25,349 nucleotides of DNA from CAZDXV01 sp964648705. GTDB taxonomy: Bacteria > Patescibacteriota > Minisyncoccia > Minisyncoccales > GWA2-38-27. The notes under the pieces were generated by a model. The model saw only the letters and a list, made by a program, of their open reading frames with translations, had not been told where the DNA came from and searched no databases. Each line of letters begins with the position of its first letter. Position 1 is the stretch's first letter. Below, one piece after another: positions 7,787 through 14,869 of the stretch. The stretch spans positions 1 through 25,349 of the forward strand of contig CAZYOI010000003.1 of NCBI GenBank assembly GCA_964648705.1, read 5' to 3'. Both the position numbers and the translations under genes were made by a program.

Positions 7787-9153
7787 GACCAAAGCTTTTT
7801 AAATTTGGTTATCTTTGTTTTGGCTGCCATTCTCAGAAAAGTCCTTGTTATAAAGATGGCAGAAAGCATGCTCACTAAAATACCTATGCTTAAAGTAAAG
7901 GCAAAACCTTTAATAAAGCTGGTTCCGAACCAGAAAAGTATCAAGGCGACAATCAAAGTAGTAAGGTTGCCGTCCCGAATAGAAGGCCAGCTTCTTCTAA
8001 AGCCCTCTTCTAATGCTGGAGAGAAACCCTGTTCTTTTTTAAGCTCCTCTCTTATTCTGGAGAAAATCAAAACATTGGCGTCAACCGCCATGCCTATAGA
8101 AAGAATAAAGCCCCCTATGCCCGCCAAAGTCAAAGTAACAGGAATCAGCTTGAATAAAGCAAGAATAACAGCCACGTATATTGCCAGAGAAAAAGAAGCC
8201 AAAAGCCCGGGAAGCCTGTAGAATATTATTAAGAACAATATAATGGCCAAGAATCCGTAGATTCCCGCCTTCAGGCTTTTCTCCAGAGAGTCGCTTCCCA
8301 AAGTGGGCCCTACCGACTGCTGGGAGACAATCTCTATGGGAACGGGCAGAGCTCCGGCATTAAGATTGCGGGCAAGCTCTTTTGCCTCCTGAACCGTGAA
8401 GTCGCCTGTTATCTGAGCCTGACCTCCTTCTATTTTGTCCTGGACCACAGGAGTGGAAATAGGAACTCCGTCTATGTAAATGGCAAGCATCTTCCCTACA
8501 TTCTCCTCTGTCAGTCTGGCGAATATCTCAGACCCTTTGTCGTCAAAGAATATATGGATTAAAGCTTTTCCGGTTGTCTGGTCAAAGCCCATCTCCGCCC
8601 TTTCTAGATACTGGCCGGTAAGCTCTGTGGGCTTGAAATAAGGGTCTTTGAGAGCCGTCTCTATGTCCTCTCCCTCTTCAAGCTTTTCTTTTTTAGAAAG
8701 TATCTCTTCTGTCTCCTCTCCTGCCCTCTGGGTTCTGAACTCCAAAAAAGGAGTCTCCCCTATCATTTTAATGGCTTGGCCAGGATCTTTTATCCCTGCC
8801 AGCTCGACTATCAGCCTGTAGCGGTCTCCCGCTCTCTCTGTCTGAACTACGGGCTCCTGAACGCCGAAGAGATTAACTCTTCTCTCTATAATATCCCTCA
8901 GCCCCTGCATAGCGGAACTGCGCTTTTCCCCCTCTATGCCGGAAAGGTCCGCCTGATAGACAAGATGAGTCCCTCCCTGAAGATCCAAACCAAGCTTAAA
9001 GGGCTTTTCCGGAAAATGGGGAAAACTTACGCCTGTTTTTGATTTAAGAAAATCTGCTCCCCTGTTAAAATAGCCGGGATAACTCAAAGTTCCGGCCAGA
9101 AAAGCCAGAACCAGAATTAAAACGAAGATTATACCTGTTTTATTCTTAATCAT
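7783..9153 (-). CDS. secD: protein translocase subunit SecD
   Basis: Inner-membrane subunit of the SecDF complex. It has an N-terminal span (about residues 7-27), then the P1 domain with KLGLDLQGGTHLVY and RRVNLFGVQEPVVQ, a head region, and five C-terminal spans holding GIGGFILSIGMAVDANVLIF and RDGNLTTLIVALILF. At 456 aa it is shorter than E. coli SecD (615 aa) because of a reduced periplasmic region, as is common in Gram-positive-like and candidate-phylum bacteria. It is transcribed divergently from the unknown gene at 9272. A promoter ends 11 bases before the ATG, so the mRNA should have almost no leader. Confidence 0.95.
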   Translation of the reverse strand: MIKNKTGIIFVLILVLAFLAGTLSYPGYFNRGADFLKSKTGVSFPHFPEKPFKLGLDLQGGTHLVYQADLSGIEGEKRSSAMQGLRDIIERRVNLFGVQEPVVQTERAGDRYRLIVELAGIKDPGQAIKMIGETPFLEFRTQRAGEETEEILSKKEKLEEGEDIETALKDPYFKPTELTGQYLERAEMGFDQTTGKALIHIFFDDKGSEIFARLTEENVGKMLAIYIDGVPISTPVVQDKIEGGQAQITGDFTVQEAKELARNLNAGALPVPIEIVSQQSVGPTLGSDSLEKSLKAGIYGFLAIILFLIIFYRLPGLLASFSLAIYVAVILALFKLIPVTLTLAGIGGFILSIGMAVDANVLIFSRIREELKKEQGFSPALEEGFRRSWPSIRDGNLTTLIVALILFWFGTSFIKGFAFTLSIGILVSMLSAIFITRTFLRMAAKTKITKFKKLWS

Positions 9154-9164
9154 TTATATCCGCT

Positions 9165-9193
9165 ATAATAACATAACTGGAAAGAAGAGACAA
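9165..9193 (-). promoter_or_regulatory. sigma70-type promoter of secDF
   Basis: On the minus strand, -35 TTGTCT (9188-9193), a 17-base spacer and -10 TATTAT (9165-9170). The -10 ends 11 bases before the secD ATG, predicting a leader of only a few bases. It is arranged back-to-back with the plus-strand promoter at 9203-9231. Confidence 0.55.
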
Positions 9194-9202
9194 GATATCT
9201 AT

Positions 9203-9231
9203 TTGACAGCAATAATATTACCTGCTATAAT
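9203..9231 (+). promoter_or_regulatory. consensus sigma70 promoter of the unknown gene at 9272
   Basis: TTGACA (9203-9208), a 17-base spacer and TATAAT (9226-9231), matching consensus at all 12 positions with ideal spacing. The start site should be near 9238, giving a leader of about 34 bases. The leader contains a tandem GAGCCCAA repeat (9242-9257) and a Shine-Dalgarno AAGGAG at 9260-9265, six bases before the ATG. Confidence 0.85.
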
Positions 9232-9271
9232 ATAAGCAAAAGAGCCCAAGAGCCCAAGAAAGGAGAGAAGA

Positions 9272-9898
9272 ATGTTTGAGATCGACCGGACCGTGAGAAT
9301 GGTGGTGTTGCAGTTCAGCTTTTCTAGCAACAACATAGTGCCAGAAGGCATCAGGGAGGAACCGTTCGAAAGAATCTACCAGCAGGAAAAAAGGAGGGCT
9401 CGAGGAGGCACTGGCAAAAGGGTAATCGACCCTGTCCAGAACGTCTCCCTGAAAGAGATCGGCCGCGATCTCCGGGGAAACGGCTTCGAACTGGTAGATG
9501 CATTCCGTCAAAAGCGCCACCACCCTGACGACCACCGAGGAAGGAGAATGTACCAAGTAGTAAGGTTCTCCTTTGCCAAAGAAAAATTCGAAAGAACTTC
9601 TCCGGATTTCCAAGAAAAGAAAGGGGAGCTTCTGGCCTATCTCGGAAGCATGGTTGTTGAGGCAGCCTGGCGCGTCCGGGTTTTCCTCAACCCCTTTTTC
9701 AAGGACGGAGAGGAGATGGCCGGCGCTCATCATTTGAGCATCAACCTCGAAGCCCGCCACCCTCTTTTCGATTCCGAGGGAAAGCGCCGCCTTGTCTGGA
9801 GAAAAGACGAAGCGGGAAGAAAACTGGGCAACGCAAAGATTCTCCTCCAGCCGGACCATTGCTTAAGAATCAAAGAGGGCGTTATCGAAATAAGGTAA
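9272..9898 (+). CDS. unknown 208-aa protein, apparently highly expressed
   Basis: I do not recognise this protein. It is soluble, without a signal peptide or membrane segment, rich in Arg, Glu and Phe, and begins MFEIDRTVRMVVLQFSF. Reasons to call it real: a consensus TTGACA/TATAAT promoter, a Shine-Dalgarno AAGGAG six bases upstream of the ATG, and a 12-bp terminator just after the stop codon. It is clearly richer in G+C than its neighbours and uses CGC, CGG, ATC and AAC codons where they use AGA and A/T-ending codons. That suggests either selection for efficient translation or recent acquisition. It is the only convincing plus-strand gene in the window, standing alone between divergent secD and a convergent DUF1614 gene. 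A 213-codon open frame on the opposite strand (9218-9859) lacks these signals and is taken as a shadow. Confidence 0.8.
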   Translation: MFEIDRTVRMVVLQFSFSSNNIVPEGIREEPFERIYQQEKRRARGGTGKRVIDPVQNVSLKEIGRDLRGNGFELVDAFRQKRHHPDDHRGRRMYQVVRFSFAKEKFERTSPDFQEKKGELLAYLGSMVVEAAWRVRVFLNPFFKDGEEMAGAHHLSINLEARHPLFDSEGKRRLVWRKDEAGRKLGNAKILLQPDHCLRIKEGVIEIR

Positions 9899-9904
9899 CG
9901 CCAA

Positions 9905-9940
9905 AGGCCGGTGTGCAAACGCATACCGGCCTCTTTTTTT
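9905..9940 (+). terminator. strong rho-independent terminator
   Basis: A 12-bp stem with one G-T wobble (arms 9905-9916 and 9921-9932), a 4-base AAAC loop and TTTTTTT at 9934-9940. It lies 7 bases after the stop of the gene at 9272-9898. On the minus strand there is no T-run, so it serves the plus-strand gene only. Confidence 0.92.
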
Positions 9941-10580
9941 AAGCCAAAAGAGCAGATATTATTCCTGTTAAAAAGATTCCGTCAAAAACACCTGCTCCTC
10001 CAATAGAAAGAAAACCTTCTGTCATTTTCCGGGCTTTTCTCAAATTCAAAAGGTCGGCTCCTATTAAAGATCCCAAAACTCCTGAAACAAAAGCTGTGGG
10101 CGCCATAAAGTCCGGAGCTACAGCAAAAGCTATAAAAGCTGCGAACAAAGGAGGAACTAAAGCTGAAAGAGCTATCCCTCTTCCCGGAACCACTCTGGAC
10201 AGATACTTACAGATAAGAATCATCAGCAAAGTAGCTATTAAAACGGAACCCAGAGGTATTTTAAACAAAAAGTAAACAGAGATAATAAAAGGTATCACAG
10301 CTCCCCCCAAATTTATACCAATACCTGAAACTTTTACCCGGGGAGATCTGAAAAAACCCCAAAAAGATCTGTTTTCGTAAACCATCTTCTTTTTGGTCAG
10401 GGGGATATTGACAGCTGAAGCTGCTATCATCAAAAGAAAAACGCCTATTGTCAGCTCCGGCGAAAAGCCGAGCTTCTCAAAGCCTATTGTTATTATATGA
10501 AAATAGCCCAGAGCCAGAAGAACGGGCAGAAAAAGGATAAAAAGGAATAATATTAAACAGCCTACAGGAAAGAATATCAT
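9939..10580 (-). CDS. DUF1614-type integral membrane protein
   Basis: Protein of 213 aa made almost entirely of hydrophobic segments, with about six to seven membrane spans (the first at about residues 5-30) and short basic loops such as LTKKKMVY. The pattern of Gly-rich helices (GIGINLGGAVIPFIISVYFLF, split by a polar turn; SLIGADLLNL; LSIGGAGVFDGIFLTGIISALLA in the last spans) matches the DUF1614 family of unknown function as I remember it. Its ATG overlaps the stop of the upstream phosphoesterase by four bases (ATGA), so the two are co-translated. Its stop codon abuts the T-run of the convergent terminator at 9934-9940. No function can be given. Confidence 0.7.
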   Translation of the reverse strand: MIFFPVGCLILFLFILFLPVLLALGYFHIITIGFEKLGFSPELTIGVFLLMIAASAVNIPLTKKKMVYENRSFWGFFRSPRVKVSGIGINLGGAVIPFIISVYFLFKIPLGSVLIATLLMILICKYLSRVVPGRGIALSALVPPLFAAFIAFAVAPDFMAPTAFVSGVLGSLIGADLLNLRKARKMTEGFLSIGGAGVFDGIFLTGIISALLA

Positions 10581-11068
10581 TTTATCAATTTAAGCTCTAA
10601 TTTATCTTCTTTTGGATCGTAAACGGCAAAAGAAGGCCTGAATATAATGCCGGCTGCATTCCCGGGATTTACCAGAAGACAATTCTTAACTTTCTTTTGA
10701 GAAGGCCTGTGAGTGTGGCCGTAGAAAACTAGATCATACTTTCCGGACTCGGCCAGCTTCTTTCCTTCCCAGGGATAATGGGTAAAAGCTATCTTTTTCC
10801 CTTCTCTCTCCAGCTCCCCTGTTTTTTCAAATACTTCCGTTTTGGAGCTTTGGTAGTCTTTCAAGCTGAACTGGTAGATATTATCAGCGTTCCCGAGAAC
10901 TCCTTTCAGCTTTCCGGAAAAGCCCTCTAAAGCTTTTTCAAGAGTTTTAGGGTTGGCAATATCTCCGCAGTGAAAAATTAAAGAAATCCCTTCTTTTTCA
11001 AGAAAATCAACAGCTTTTCTGAAATTAGCTAAATTATCATGAGTATCTGATATTACTCCAATCTTCAT
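10577..11068 (-). CDS. metallophosphoesterase, YfcE/MJ0936 family
   Basis: Small dinuclear-metal phosphodiesterase of 163 aa, cytoplasmic. The calcineurin-like motifs appear in order: SDTHDN (residues 7-12), CGDI (about 34-37), GNAD (about 59-62), THYPW, GHTH, and the family-typical LLVNPGNAAG near the C-terminus. YfcE-like enzymes act on cyclic or nucleotide phosphodiesters in vitro; the physiological substrate is not known. It is first in a two-gene unit with the DUF1614 membrane protein. An extended -10 element lies 7 bases before the ATG. Confidence 0.9.
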   Translation of the reverse strand: MKIGVISDTHDNLANFRKAVDFLEKEGISLIFHCGDIANPKTLEKALEGFSGKLKGVLGNADNIYQFSLKDYQSSKTEVFEKTGELEREGKKIAFTHYPWEGKKLAESGKYDLVFYGHTHRPSQKKVKNCLLVNPGNAAGIIFRPSFAVYDPKEDKLELKLIK

Positions 11069-11075
11069 ATCCTTT

Positions 11076-11084
11076 ATTATAACA
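11076..11084 (-). promoter_or_regulatory. extended -10 promoter of the phosphoesterase gene
   Basis: TGTTATAAT on the minus strand, a perfect -10 with the extended TGn element, ending 7 bases before the ATG at 11068. No -35 match is seen, as is usual for extended -10 promoters. The transcript should start at or next to the start codon. It sits just past the terminator of the upstream gene. Confidence 0.6.
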
Positions 11085-11091
11085 AAGAATG

Positions 11092-11122
11092 AAAAAAGGC
11101 CTAAGAGGTTTTGTCTTAGGCC
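11092..11122 (-). terminator. strong rho-independent terminator
   Basis: A perfect 9-bp stem (11098-11106 with 11114-11122; GGCCTAAGA pairing with TCTTAGGCC), a 7-base loop and TTTTTT (complement of 11092-11097). It follows the stop of the 89-aa gene by 7 bases. Confidence 0.92.
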
Positions 11123-11129
11123 CTTGTTG

Positions 11130-11399
11130 CTACCTCCGAGAGGACTTCATAGGATGAAAAGAGGCAGCTCCCCCTTTTCCGACCTTGAAGGAGGCGCCTT
11201 CCAGCCCTTCCGGGGTTCTAAAGGCATAGAGAGCAAGATGCGCCTCTCTATGGTTGCAAGCCGTAGCGATATCATTGATGCCAATATTTGGAGCCCGGGC
11301 TTTGCGGCGTTGTCCGTCGGAAGTGGTAATGAAAACCTCTCCCTTTCTCATATTTACGGTTACGATTTCCCCTTCTTGGGCTATTCTTCCATCGATCAT
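11130..11399 (-). CDS. unknown 89-aa protein, apparently highly expressed
   Basis: I do not recognise this small soluble protein. It begins MIDGRIAQEGEIVTVNMRKG, suggesting a small beta-barrel start, and then has a basic DGQRRKARAPN stretch, one Cys and one Asn-His pair (CNHREAH), and a basic Gly/Ser-rich tail ending SSRR. There is no signal peptide or membrane segment. The gene is real on context: consensus TTGACA/TATAAT promoter with 16-base spacing, Shine-Dalgarno AAGGAG seven bases before the ATG, a strong terminator after the stop, and C-ending codons (ATC, TTC, GAC, CGC) unlike most neighbours. It shares this expression design with the unknown gene at 9272-9898. A nucleic-acid or ribosome-associated role would fit its charge, but that is a guess. 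Confidence 0.8.
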   Translation of the reverse strand: MIDGRIAQEGEIVTVNMRKGEVFITTSDGQRRKARAPNIGINDIATACNHREAHLALYAFRTPEGLEGASFKVGKGGAASFHPMKSSRR

Positions 11400-11406
11400 T
11401 TTCTCT

Positions 11407-11412
11407 CTCCTT
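11407..11412 (-). promoter_or_regulatory. strong Shine-Dalgarno site
   Basis: AAGGAG on the minus strand, seven bases before the ATG at 11399, within AAGGAGAGA. The same nine bases precede the unknown gene at 9272. Clear Shine-Dalgarno sites are otherwise rare in this window, so this one fixes the start codon. Confidence 0.85.
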
Positions 11413-11441
11413 ATTTAGGATTCAATGTCCAATCTACTCTT

Positions 11442-11469
11442 ATTATACACACCTTATACTTTTTGTCAA
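11442..11469 (-). promoter_or_regulatory. consensus sigma70 promoter of the 89-aa gene
   Basis: TTGACA (11464-11469), a 16-base spacer and TATAAT (11442-11447) on the minus strand, a match at all 12 positions. The predicted start near 11435 gives a leader of about 36 bases. The -35 overlaps the T-rich end of the possible csp terminator. Confidence 0.85.
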
Positions 11470-11515
11470 ACAAAAAACTCCCTGTTTTCCAAAGAGCTTT
11501 TTGCTTAGATAGTGA
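11470..11515 (-). terminator. possible weak terminator after the cold-shock gene
   Basis: On the minus strand the sequence after the csp stop contains a short AGC-AAAAA-GCT hairpin and a wider AACTC...GAGTT pairing followed by a T-run (GAGTTTTTTG). The stem is interrupted, so this is a weak call supported mainly by its position between csp and the next promoter. Confidence 0.35.
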
Positions 11516-11516
11516 G

Positions 11517-11714
11517 TTACGGACGAGTTACATCAGTGGCTTTTGGGCCTTTGTCTGACTCCCCCATTTCGAATTCAACCTGGTCTCCTTCGTTCAACTC
11601 CTCAAAGGTTAAATCCTTGAGATCGTTTGAATGAAAGAAGAGATCCTTGTCTTCGCCTTCTGGGGTAATAAATCCGAATCCTCTGTCGGTAAGCTTCTTG
11701 ATTGTGCCTTTCAT
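11517..11714 (-). CDS. cold-shock domain protein (CspA family)
   Basis: Single-stranded RNA/DNA-binding OB-fold chaperone of 65 aa, the standard length. RNP1 is RGFGFIT (residues 11-17) and RNP2 is DLFFHS (24-29); the C-terminal GPKATDVTR is typical. It is transcribed alone from its own promoter just past secA, with an untranslated leader of about 60 bases and no obvious Shine-Dalgarno sequence. Long csp leaders act as temperature-responsive structures in other bacteria. That role is possible here but unproven. Confidence 0.95.
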   Translation of the reverse strand: MKGTIKKLTDRGFGFITPEGEDKDLFFHSNDLKDLTFEELNEGDQVEFEMGESDKGPKATDVTRP

Positions 11715-11782
11715 TAAGGTTTGATTTTAACTTTTAATTTTAGTCTAAAGAAATCCGACTTCATCTCTCGACAACAAGTACA

Positions 11783-11811
11783 ATAGTAGCACAAGCCAGA
11801 AAAGAAGTCAA
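11783..11811 (-). promoter_or_regulatory. sigma70 promoter of the cold-shock gene
   Basis: TTGACT (11806-11811), a 17-base spacer and TACTAT (11783-11788) on the minus strand, just beyond the secA stop codon. The predicted start near 11776 leaves a leader of about 60 bases before the csp ATG at 11714. Confidence 0.8.
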
Positions 11812-11814
11812 TAG

Positions 11815-14256
11815 TTAATTGTACTTTGGCCAGCAGCACTTTTTGTATTTCATCGGTTTTCCAGTATTAGGGTTAATTTTACCGCAAGGACAGGGATCAT
11901 TCCTTCCAACTTTCTTTCTCTTTCTAACTTCTTTTTTCTCAAATTTAGGCTTTTGGGGCTGAAGTTCCGCTTTTAAGATATTATGGGCTACCGTATCTTC
12001 CACCATACCCAGAAAGCTCCTGAACATTCTATGGCCTTCTTTTTTGTACTCTACCAGAGGATCCTGCTGGCCGTAGGCTCTTAATCTTACAGAATCTCTC
12101 ACCTGATCCATATTCTCTAAATGCTCTATCCATAAAGTATCCAAAACCTTAAGATAGACAAGCTTTTCTATTCTCCTCATAGTTTCCTCTCCTGCTTCCT
12201 TCTCTCTCCTCTCATAATCCTCTCTGCTAAAGCCTGCCTTCTCTATAATCTCTATCATATCCTCTTTCAGCTCTCCTTCTCGGGACTTCTCTAAAACCTC
12301 CTGTCTCTTTTTGTAAAAGACCTCCCTGTGTTTATTCATTACGTTATCGTACTCTAGAACATGCTTTCTGGCGTCAAAGTTCAATCCCTCCACTTTGGCC
12401 TGAGCCGACTCTATGGCTCTGGAGACCATCTTAGCCTCAATGGGCTGGTCCTCCGGCACTTTCAGGGTCTCCAGTATAGAGCTTATCTTCTCTCCCCCGA
12501 AAACGCGCATTAAGTCGTCTTCCAGAGAAACAAAGAACTGGGAGGAGCCGGGATCTCCCTGTCTTCCCGCTCTTCCTCTCAACTGATTGTCAATCCTTCT
12601 GGCCTCGTGCCTTTCTGTCCCTATGACATGAAGGCCTCCGACATCCTTTACCTCCTTCTGCTCTTTTAAATCAGGAGGATTCCCTCCCAGAATGATGTCT
12701 ACTCCTCTTCCTGCCATATTGGTAGCTATGGTAACAGCCCCCTTCTTTCCCGCCTGAGCTATAATCTCAGCCTCTTTCTCATGGTTTTTGGCGTTAAGAA
12801 TATTGTGGGATATCCCTTCCCTTTCCAGCAGTCTTCCCAGTTTTTCATTGTTCTCAATGGAAACTGTACCCACTAAAAGAGGCTGCCCTTTTTCATTCCT
12901 CTCTTTTATCTCTTCCACTACCGCTTTGAACTTGGCGTCCAGATTCTTGTAAATCTTGTCAGAAAGGCTCTTTCTTATCAGGGGCTTATTGGTGGGAATT
13001 ACAATCACTTCCAGATTGTAAACAGTGTCAAACTCTTCTGAAGAAGTAAGGGCTGTTCCTGTCATTCCAGCTAATTTGTCATACATTCTAAAGAAGTTCT
13101 GGAAGGTAACAGTGGCATAGGTTCTTGATTCCTGCTGAACCTCCAGGCCCTCTTTTGCCTCCACTGCCTGATGTATTCCGCCGGACCATCTCCTGCCGGG
13201 CATAAGACGTCCTGTAAACTCGTCTACTATAATGACTTTTCCTTCTTTGATTACATAATTCTGGTCTTTAATAAAATATGTCTTTGCTTTCAAAGCGGCT
13301 TCCAGCTGATGAGTGGTGGTAATGTCGTTCCCGGCCCAGGGGTCGGATCCCAGCATGCCTACTATTTTCTCCTGGCCTTCTTCTGTTATAGCAAGGGACT
13401 TTGTCTGCTCGTCCAAGGTATAGTCCTTTTCTTTCTCCAATCGGGAAGCTATCCTGGCGAATTCCTTATACTTCTCTGTAGATTCCTCTGAAGCCCCTGA
13501 AATTATCAAGGGGGTTCTGGCCTCGTCTATTAAAATAGAGTCTATTTCGTCTACAATAGCGTAGTGAAAACCTCTCTGAACCTGGTTTTCCAAACTGTAA
13601 GCCATATTATCCCTTAAACAATCAAAACCGAACTCATTGTTGGTGCCGTAGGTAATATCTGCAGAATAGGCCTCTTTTCTGGAAACGGGCCTCAAGTAGT
13701 CCTCTATTACCTTAAAGCTTCCCATTTCGTCTCTTATCTCATCTTCTTTTTCTGTTTCAAACTCGGGATCGTACAAAAAGGCGGAGTCATGAGTAATACA
13801 TCCCACAGACAAACCCAAGAGATGGTATATCTGCCCCATCCAGATAGTATCTCTCTTGGCTAAATAATCGTTTACTGTCACCAGATGGGCTCCTTTCCCC
13901 TCTAAAGCGTTTAGATACAAAGGAAGGGTGGCAGCCAGGGTCTTTCCCTCTCCTGTTTTCATTTCAGCTATTTTCCCCTGATGCAAAGCAACGCCTCCTA
14001 TGAGCTGAACATCATAATGCCTTTGATTTAATGTTCTCTTGGAAGCCTCTCTTGCCAAAGCAAAGGCCTCGGGAAGAATATCATCCAGAGTTTCTTTTTT
14101 TAACCTTTCTTTAAAGCTTTCTGTTTTCTTTCTTAATTTTTCTTCAGAAAGATCCTCAAAGTTTTTCTCCAGAGAATTTATCTTTTCAACTAAAGGCTGT
14201 ATTTTCTTTAAATACTTCTGATTGGGATCGCCAAATACTTTCTTGAATAATGACAT
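11815..14256 (-). CDS. secA: preprotein translocase ATPase SecA
   Basis: Motor ATPase that drives secretory proteins through SecYEG, 813 aa, cytosolic and membrane-associated. Walker A is MKTGEGKT near residue 100, and the DEAD-type Walker B lies in VDEIDSILIDEARTPL near residue 215. The helicase C-terminal half has TNMAGRGVDIILGG and QLRGRAGRQGDPG, and the helical scaffold YLKVLDTLWIEHLENMD is present. The C-terminus carries a SEC-C zinc-binding motif with the Cys-rich NDPCPCG and KKCC elements. Nothing is missing. It has its own promoter ending 8 bases before the ATG, downstream of the hpf terminator. It lies a few kilobases from secDF, so three Sec components are clustered. Confidence 0.98.
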   Translation of the reverse strand: MSLFKKVFGDPNQKYLKKIQPLVEKINSLEKNFEDLSEEKLRKKTESFKERLKKETLDDILPEAFALAREASKRTLNQRHYDVQLIGGVALHQGKIAEMKTGEGKTLAATLPLYLNALEGKGAHLVTVNDYLAKRDTIWMGQIYHLLGLSVGCITHDSAFLYDPEFETEKEDEIRDEMGSFKVIEDYLRPVSRKEAYSADITYGTNNEFGFDCLRDNMAYSLENQVQRGFHYAIVDEIDSILIDEARTPLIISGASEESTEKYKEFARIASRLEKEKDYTLDEQTKSLAITEEGQEKIVGMLGSDPWAGNDITTTHQLEAALKAKTYFIKDQNYVIKEGKVIIVDEFTGRLMPGRRWSGGIHQAVEAKEGLEVQQESRTYATVTFQNFFRMYDKLAGMTGTALTSSEEFDTVYNLEVIVIPTNKPLIRKSLSDKIYKNLDAKFKAVVEEIKERNEKGQPLLVGTVSIENNEKLGRLLEREGISHNILNAKNHEKEAEIIAQAGKKGAVTIATNMAGRGVDIILGGNPPDLKEQKEVKDVGGLHVIGTERHEARRIDNQLRGRAGRQGDPGSSQFFVSLEDDLMRVFGGEKISSILETLKVPEDQPIEAKMVSRAIESAQAKVEGLNFDARKHVLEYDNVMNKHREVFYKKRQEVLEKSREGELKEDMIEIIEKAGFSREDYERREKEAGEETMRRIEKLVYLKVLDTLWIEHLENMDQVRDSVRLRAYGQQDPLVEYKKEGHRMFRSFLGMVEDTVAHNILKAELQPQKPKFEKKEVRKRKKVGRNDPCPCGKINPNTGKPMKYKKCCWPKYN

Positions 14257-14264
14257 AATTATTA

Positions 14265-14293
14265 ATTCTAGCTTCTTTTAGGCTTAATTTCAA
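14265..14293 (-). promoter_or_regulatory. sigma70-type promoter of secA, leaderless
   Basis: TTGAAA (14288-14293), a 17-base spacer and TAGAAT (14265-14270) on the minus strand. Only 8 bases separate the -10 from the ATG at 14256, so transcription should begin at or next to the A of the start codon. Confidence 0.7.
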
Positions 14294-14302
14294 ATAGAAA
14301 CC

Positions 14303-14323
14303 AAAATGCCCCAAGCGGGGCAT
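14303..14323 (-). terminator. hairpin terminator after hpf
   Basis: A perfect 7-bp stem (ATGCCCC at 14306-14312 with GGGGCAT at 14317-14323) with a 4-base loop lies 9 bases after the hpf stop. On the minus strand it is followed by only three to four T residues, so termination may be partial. Confidence 0.6.
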
Positions 14324-14332
14324 CTGTTAAAT

Positions 14333-14764
14333 CTATTCCAATCTGTTTCTTTTTCTCTTTTTAAATCTTGCCAAAGGAGAAAGGCTTCTCAGCTTCTTCA
14401 TAAACCTTCTTCTTCTTTTATTCAGAGCTTCAGCTTTCCCCTTGTATTTTTTCAGCTCTCTCTGAAGCTCGTCTTTTACGTCTGTAATGGAAGCTTTTAA
14501 ATCTTCTGATTCAGATTCTGCTCTCAGGCTTTTGCCCGGCAGATGAAGCTGAACCTCTGCTCTGTAAACATCCCCTTTTCTGTGGTGGAAGGTTGTTCTT
14601 CCTATCTCCACCCAGGCCTCAACGGGCGACCTGCCTCCTTTTATCTCTTTCTGCTCTTCTCCGGGATAGTTTATAAACTTGTCGAGCTCTCCTATTTTCT
14701 CTTTAATGTATTTTGCTATTTCCTCTCCCAGTTCAATGTTTTTCGTAGTAATATGTATTCTCAT
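14333..14764 (-). CDS. hpf: ribosome hibernation/stability factor, HPF-RaiA family
   Basis: Binds the 30S subunit at the mRNA/tRNA channel and silences ribosomes under stress. The 143-aa chain has the S30AE fold: MRIHITTKNIELGEEIAKYI at the N-terminus, the VEAWVEIGRTTFHHRKG strand pair and LHLPGKSLRAESESEDLKASI near residue 85 (two adjoining segments). It has a basic tail (RRRRFMKKLRSLSPLARFKK) and lacks the C-terminal dimerisation domain of long HPF, so it belongs to the short type. The promoter ends 8 bases before the ATG, predicting a leaderless mRNA, which would be notable for a factor made when ribosomes are being inactivated. Confidence 0.9.
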   Translation of the reverse strand: MRIHITTKNIELGEEIAKYIKEKIGELDKFINYPGEEQKEIKGGRSPVEAWVEIGRTTFHHRKGDVYRAEVQLHLPGKSLRAESESEDLKASITDVKDELQRELKKYKGKAEALNKRRRRFMKKLRSLSPLARFKKRKRNRLE

Positions 14765-14772
14765 AGGTTTTT

Positions 14773-14801
14773 ATTCTAACAAAAAATCATCAAAGAAACA
14801 A
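14773..14801 (-). promoter_or_regulatory. sigma70-type promoter of hpf, leaderless
   Basis: TTGTTT (14796-14801), a 17-base spacer and TAGAAT (14773-14778) on the minus strand, 8 bases before the ATG. The -35 starts right after the hairpin at 14802-14819, so the hpf transcript is insulated from upstream reading. Confidence 0.65.
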
Positions 14802-14819
14802 CTCCGCCTTTTGGCGGAG
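14802..14819 (-). terminator. GC-rich hairpin upstream of hpf, probable terminator
   Basis: A perfect 7-bp stem (CTCCGCC with GGCGGAG) around a 4-base loop. The following bases on the minus strand are TTGTTTC and on the plus strand CTGTTTT, so the T-run is poor in either direction. Its position between the small frames at 14834-14976 and the hpf promoter fits a minus-strand terminator. Confidence 0.5.
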
Positions 14820-14833
14820 CTGTTTTAATCAAG

Positions 14834-14869
14834 CTATTTTTTCTTCTTCTTTGCTTTCTTCTTGGCCAT
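14834..14869 (-). CDS. possible 11-residue Lys-rich peptide
   Basis: ATG-initiated frame encoding MAKKKAKKKKK and a TAG stop, located just before the GC-rich hairpin. Its leader contains a perfect 6-bp hairpin (GCTCTT with AAGAGC, 14879-14896), and an upstream TTGTTA/17/TACAAA could serve as a weak promoter. An A-rich run can produce such a frame by chance. No Shine-Dalgarno sequence is seen, so the call is weak. The promoter-hairpin-frame-terminator layout is the only support. Confidence 0.25.
   Translation of the reverse strand: MAKKKAKKKKK

Noticed and set aside
9218..9859. 213-codon open frame on the minus strand opposite the unknown gene at 9272
   Set aside because: It has no promoter or ribosome site of its own, and it is antisense to a gene with a consensus promoter, Shine-Dalgarno site and terminator. 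Long antisense frames are expected where G+C is higher.
11124..11558. 144-codon plus-strand frame opposite the 89-aa gene
   Set aside because: It would run through a terminator and two consensus minus-strand promoter boxes; a chance frame.
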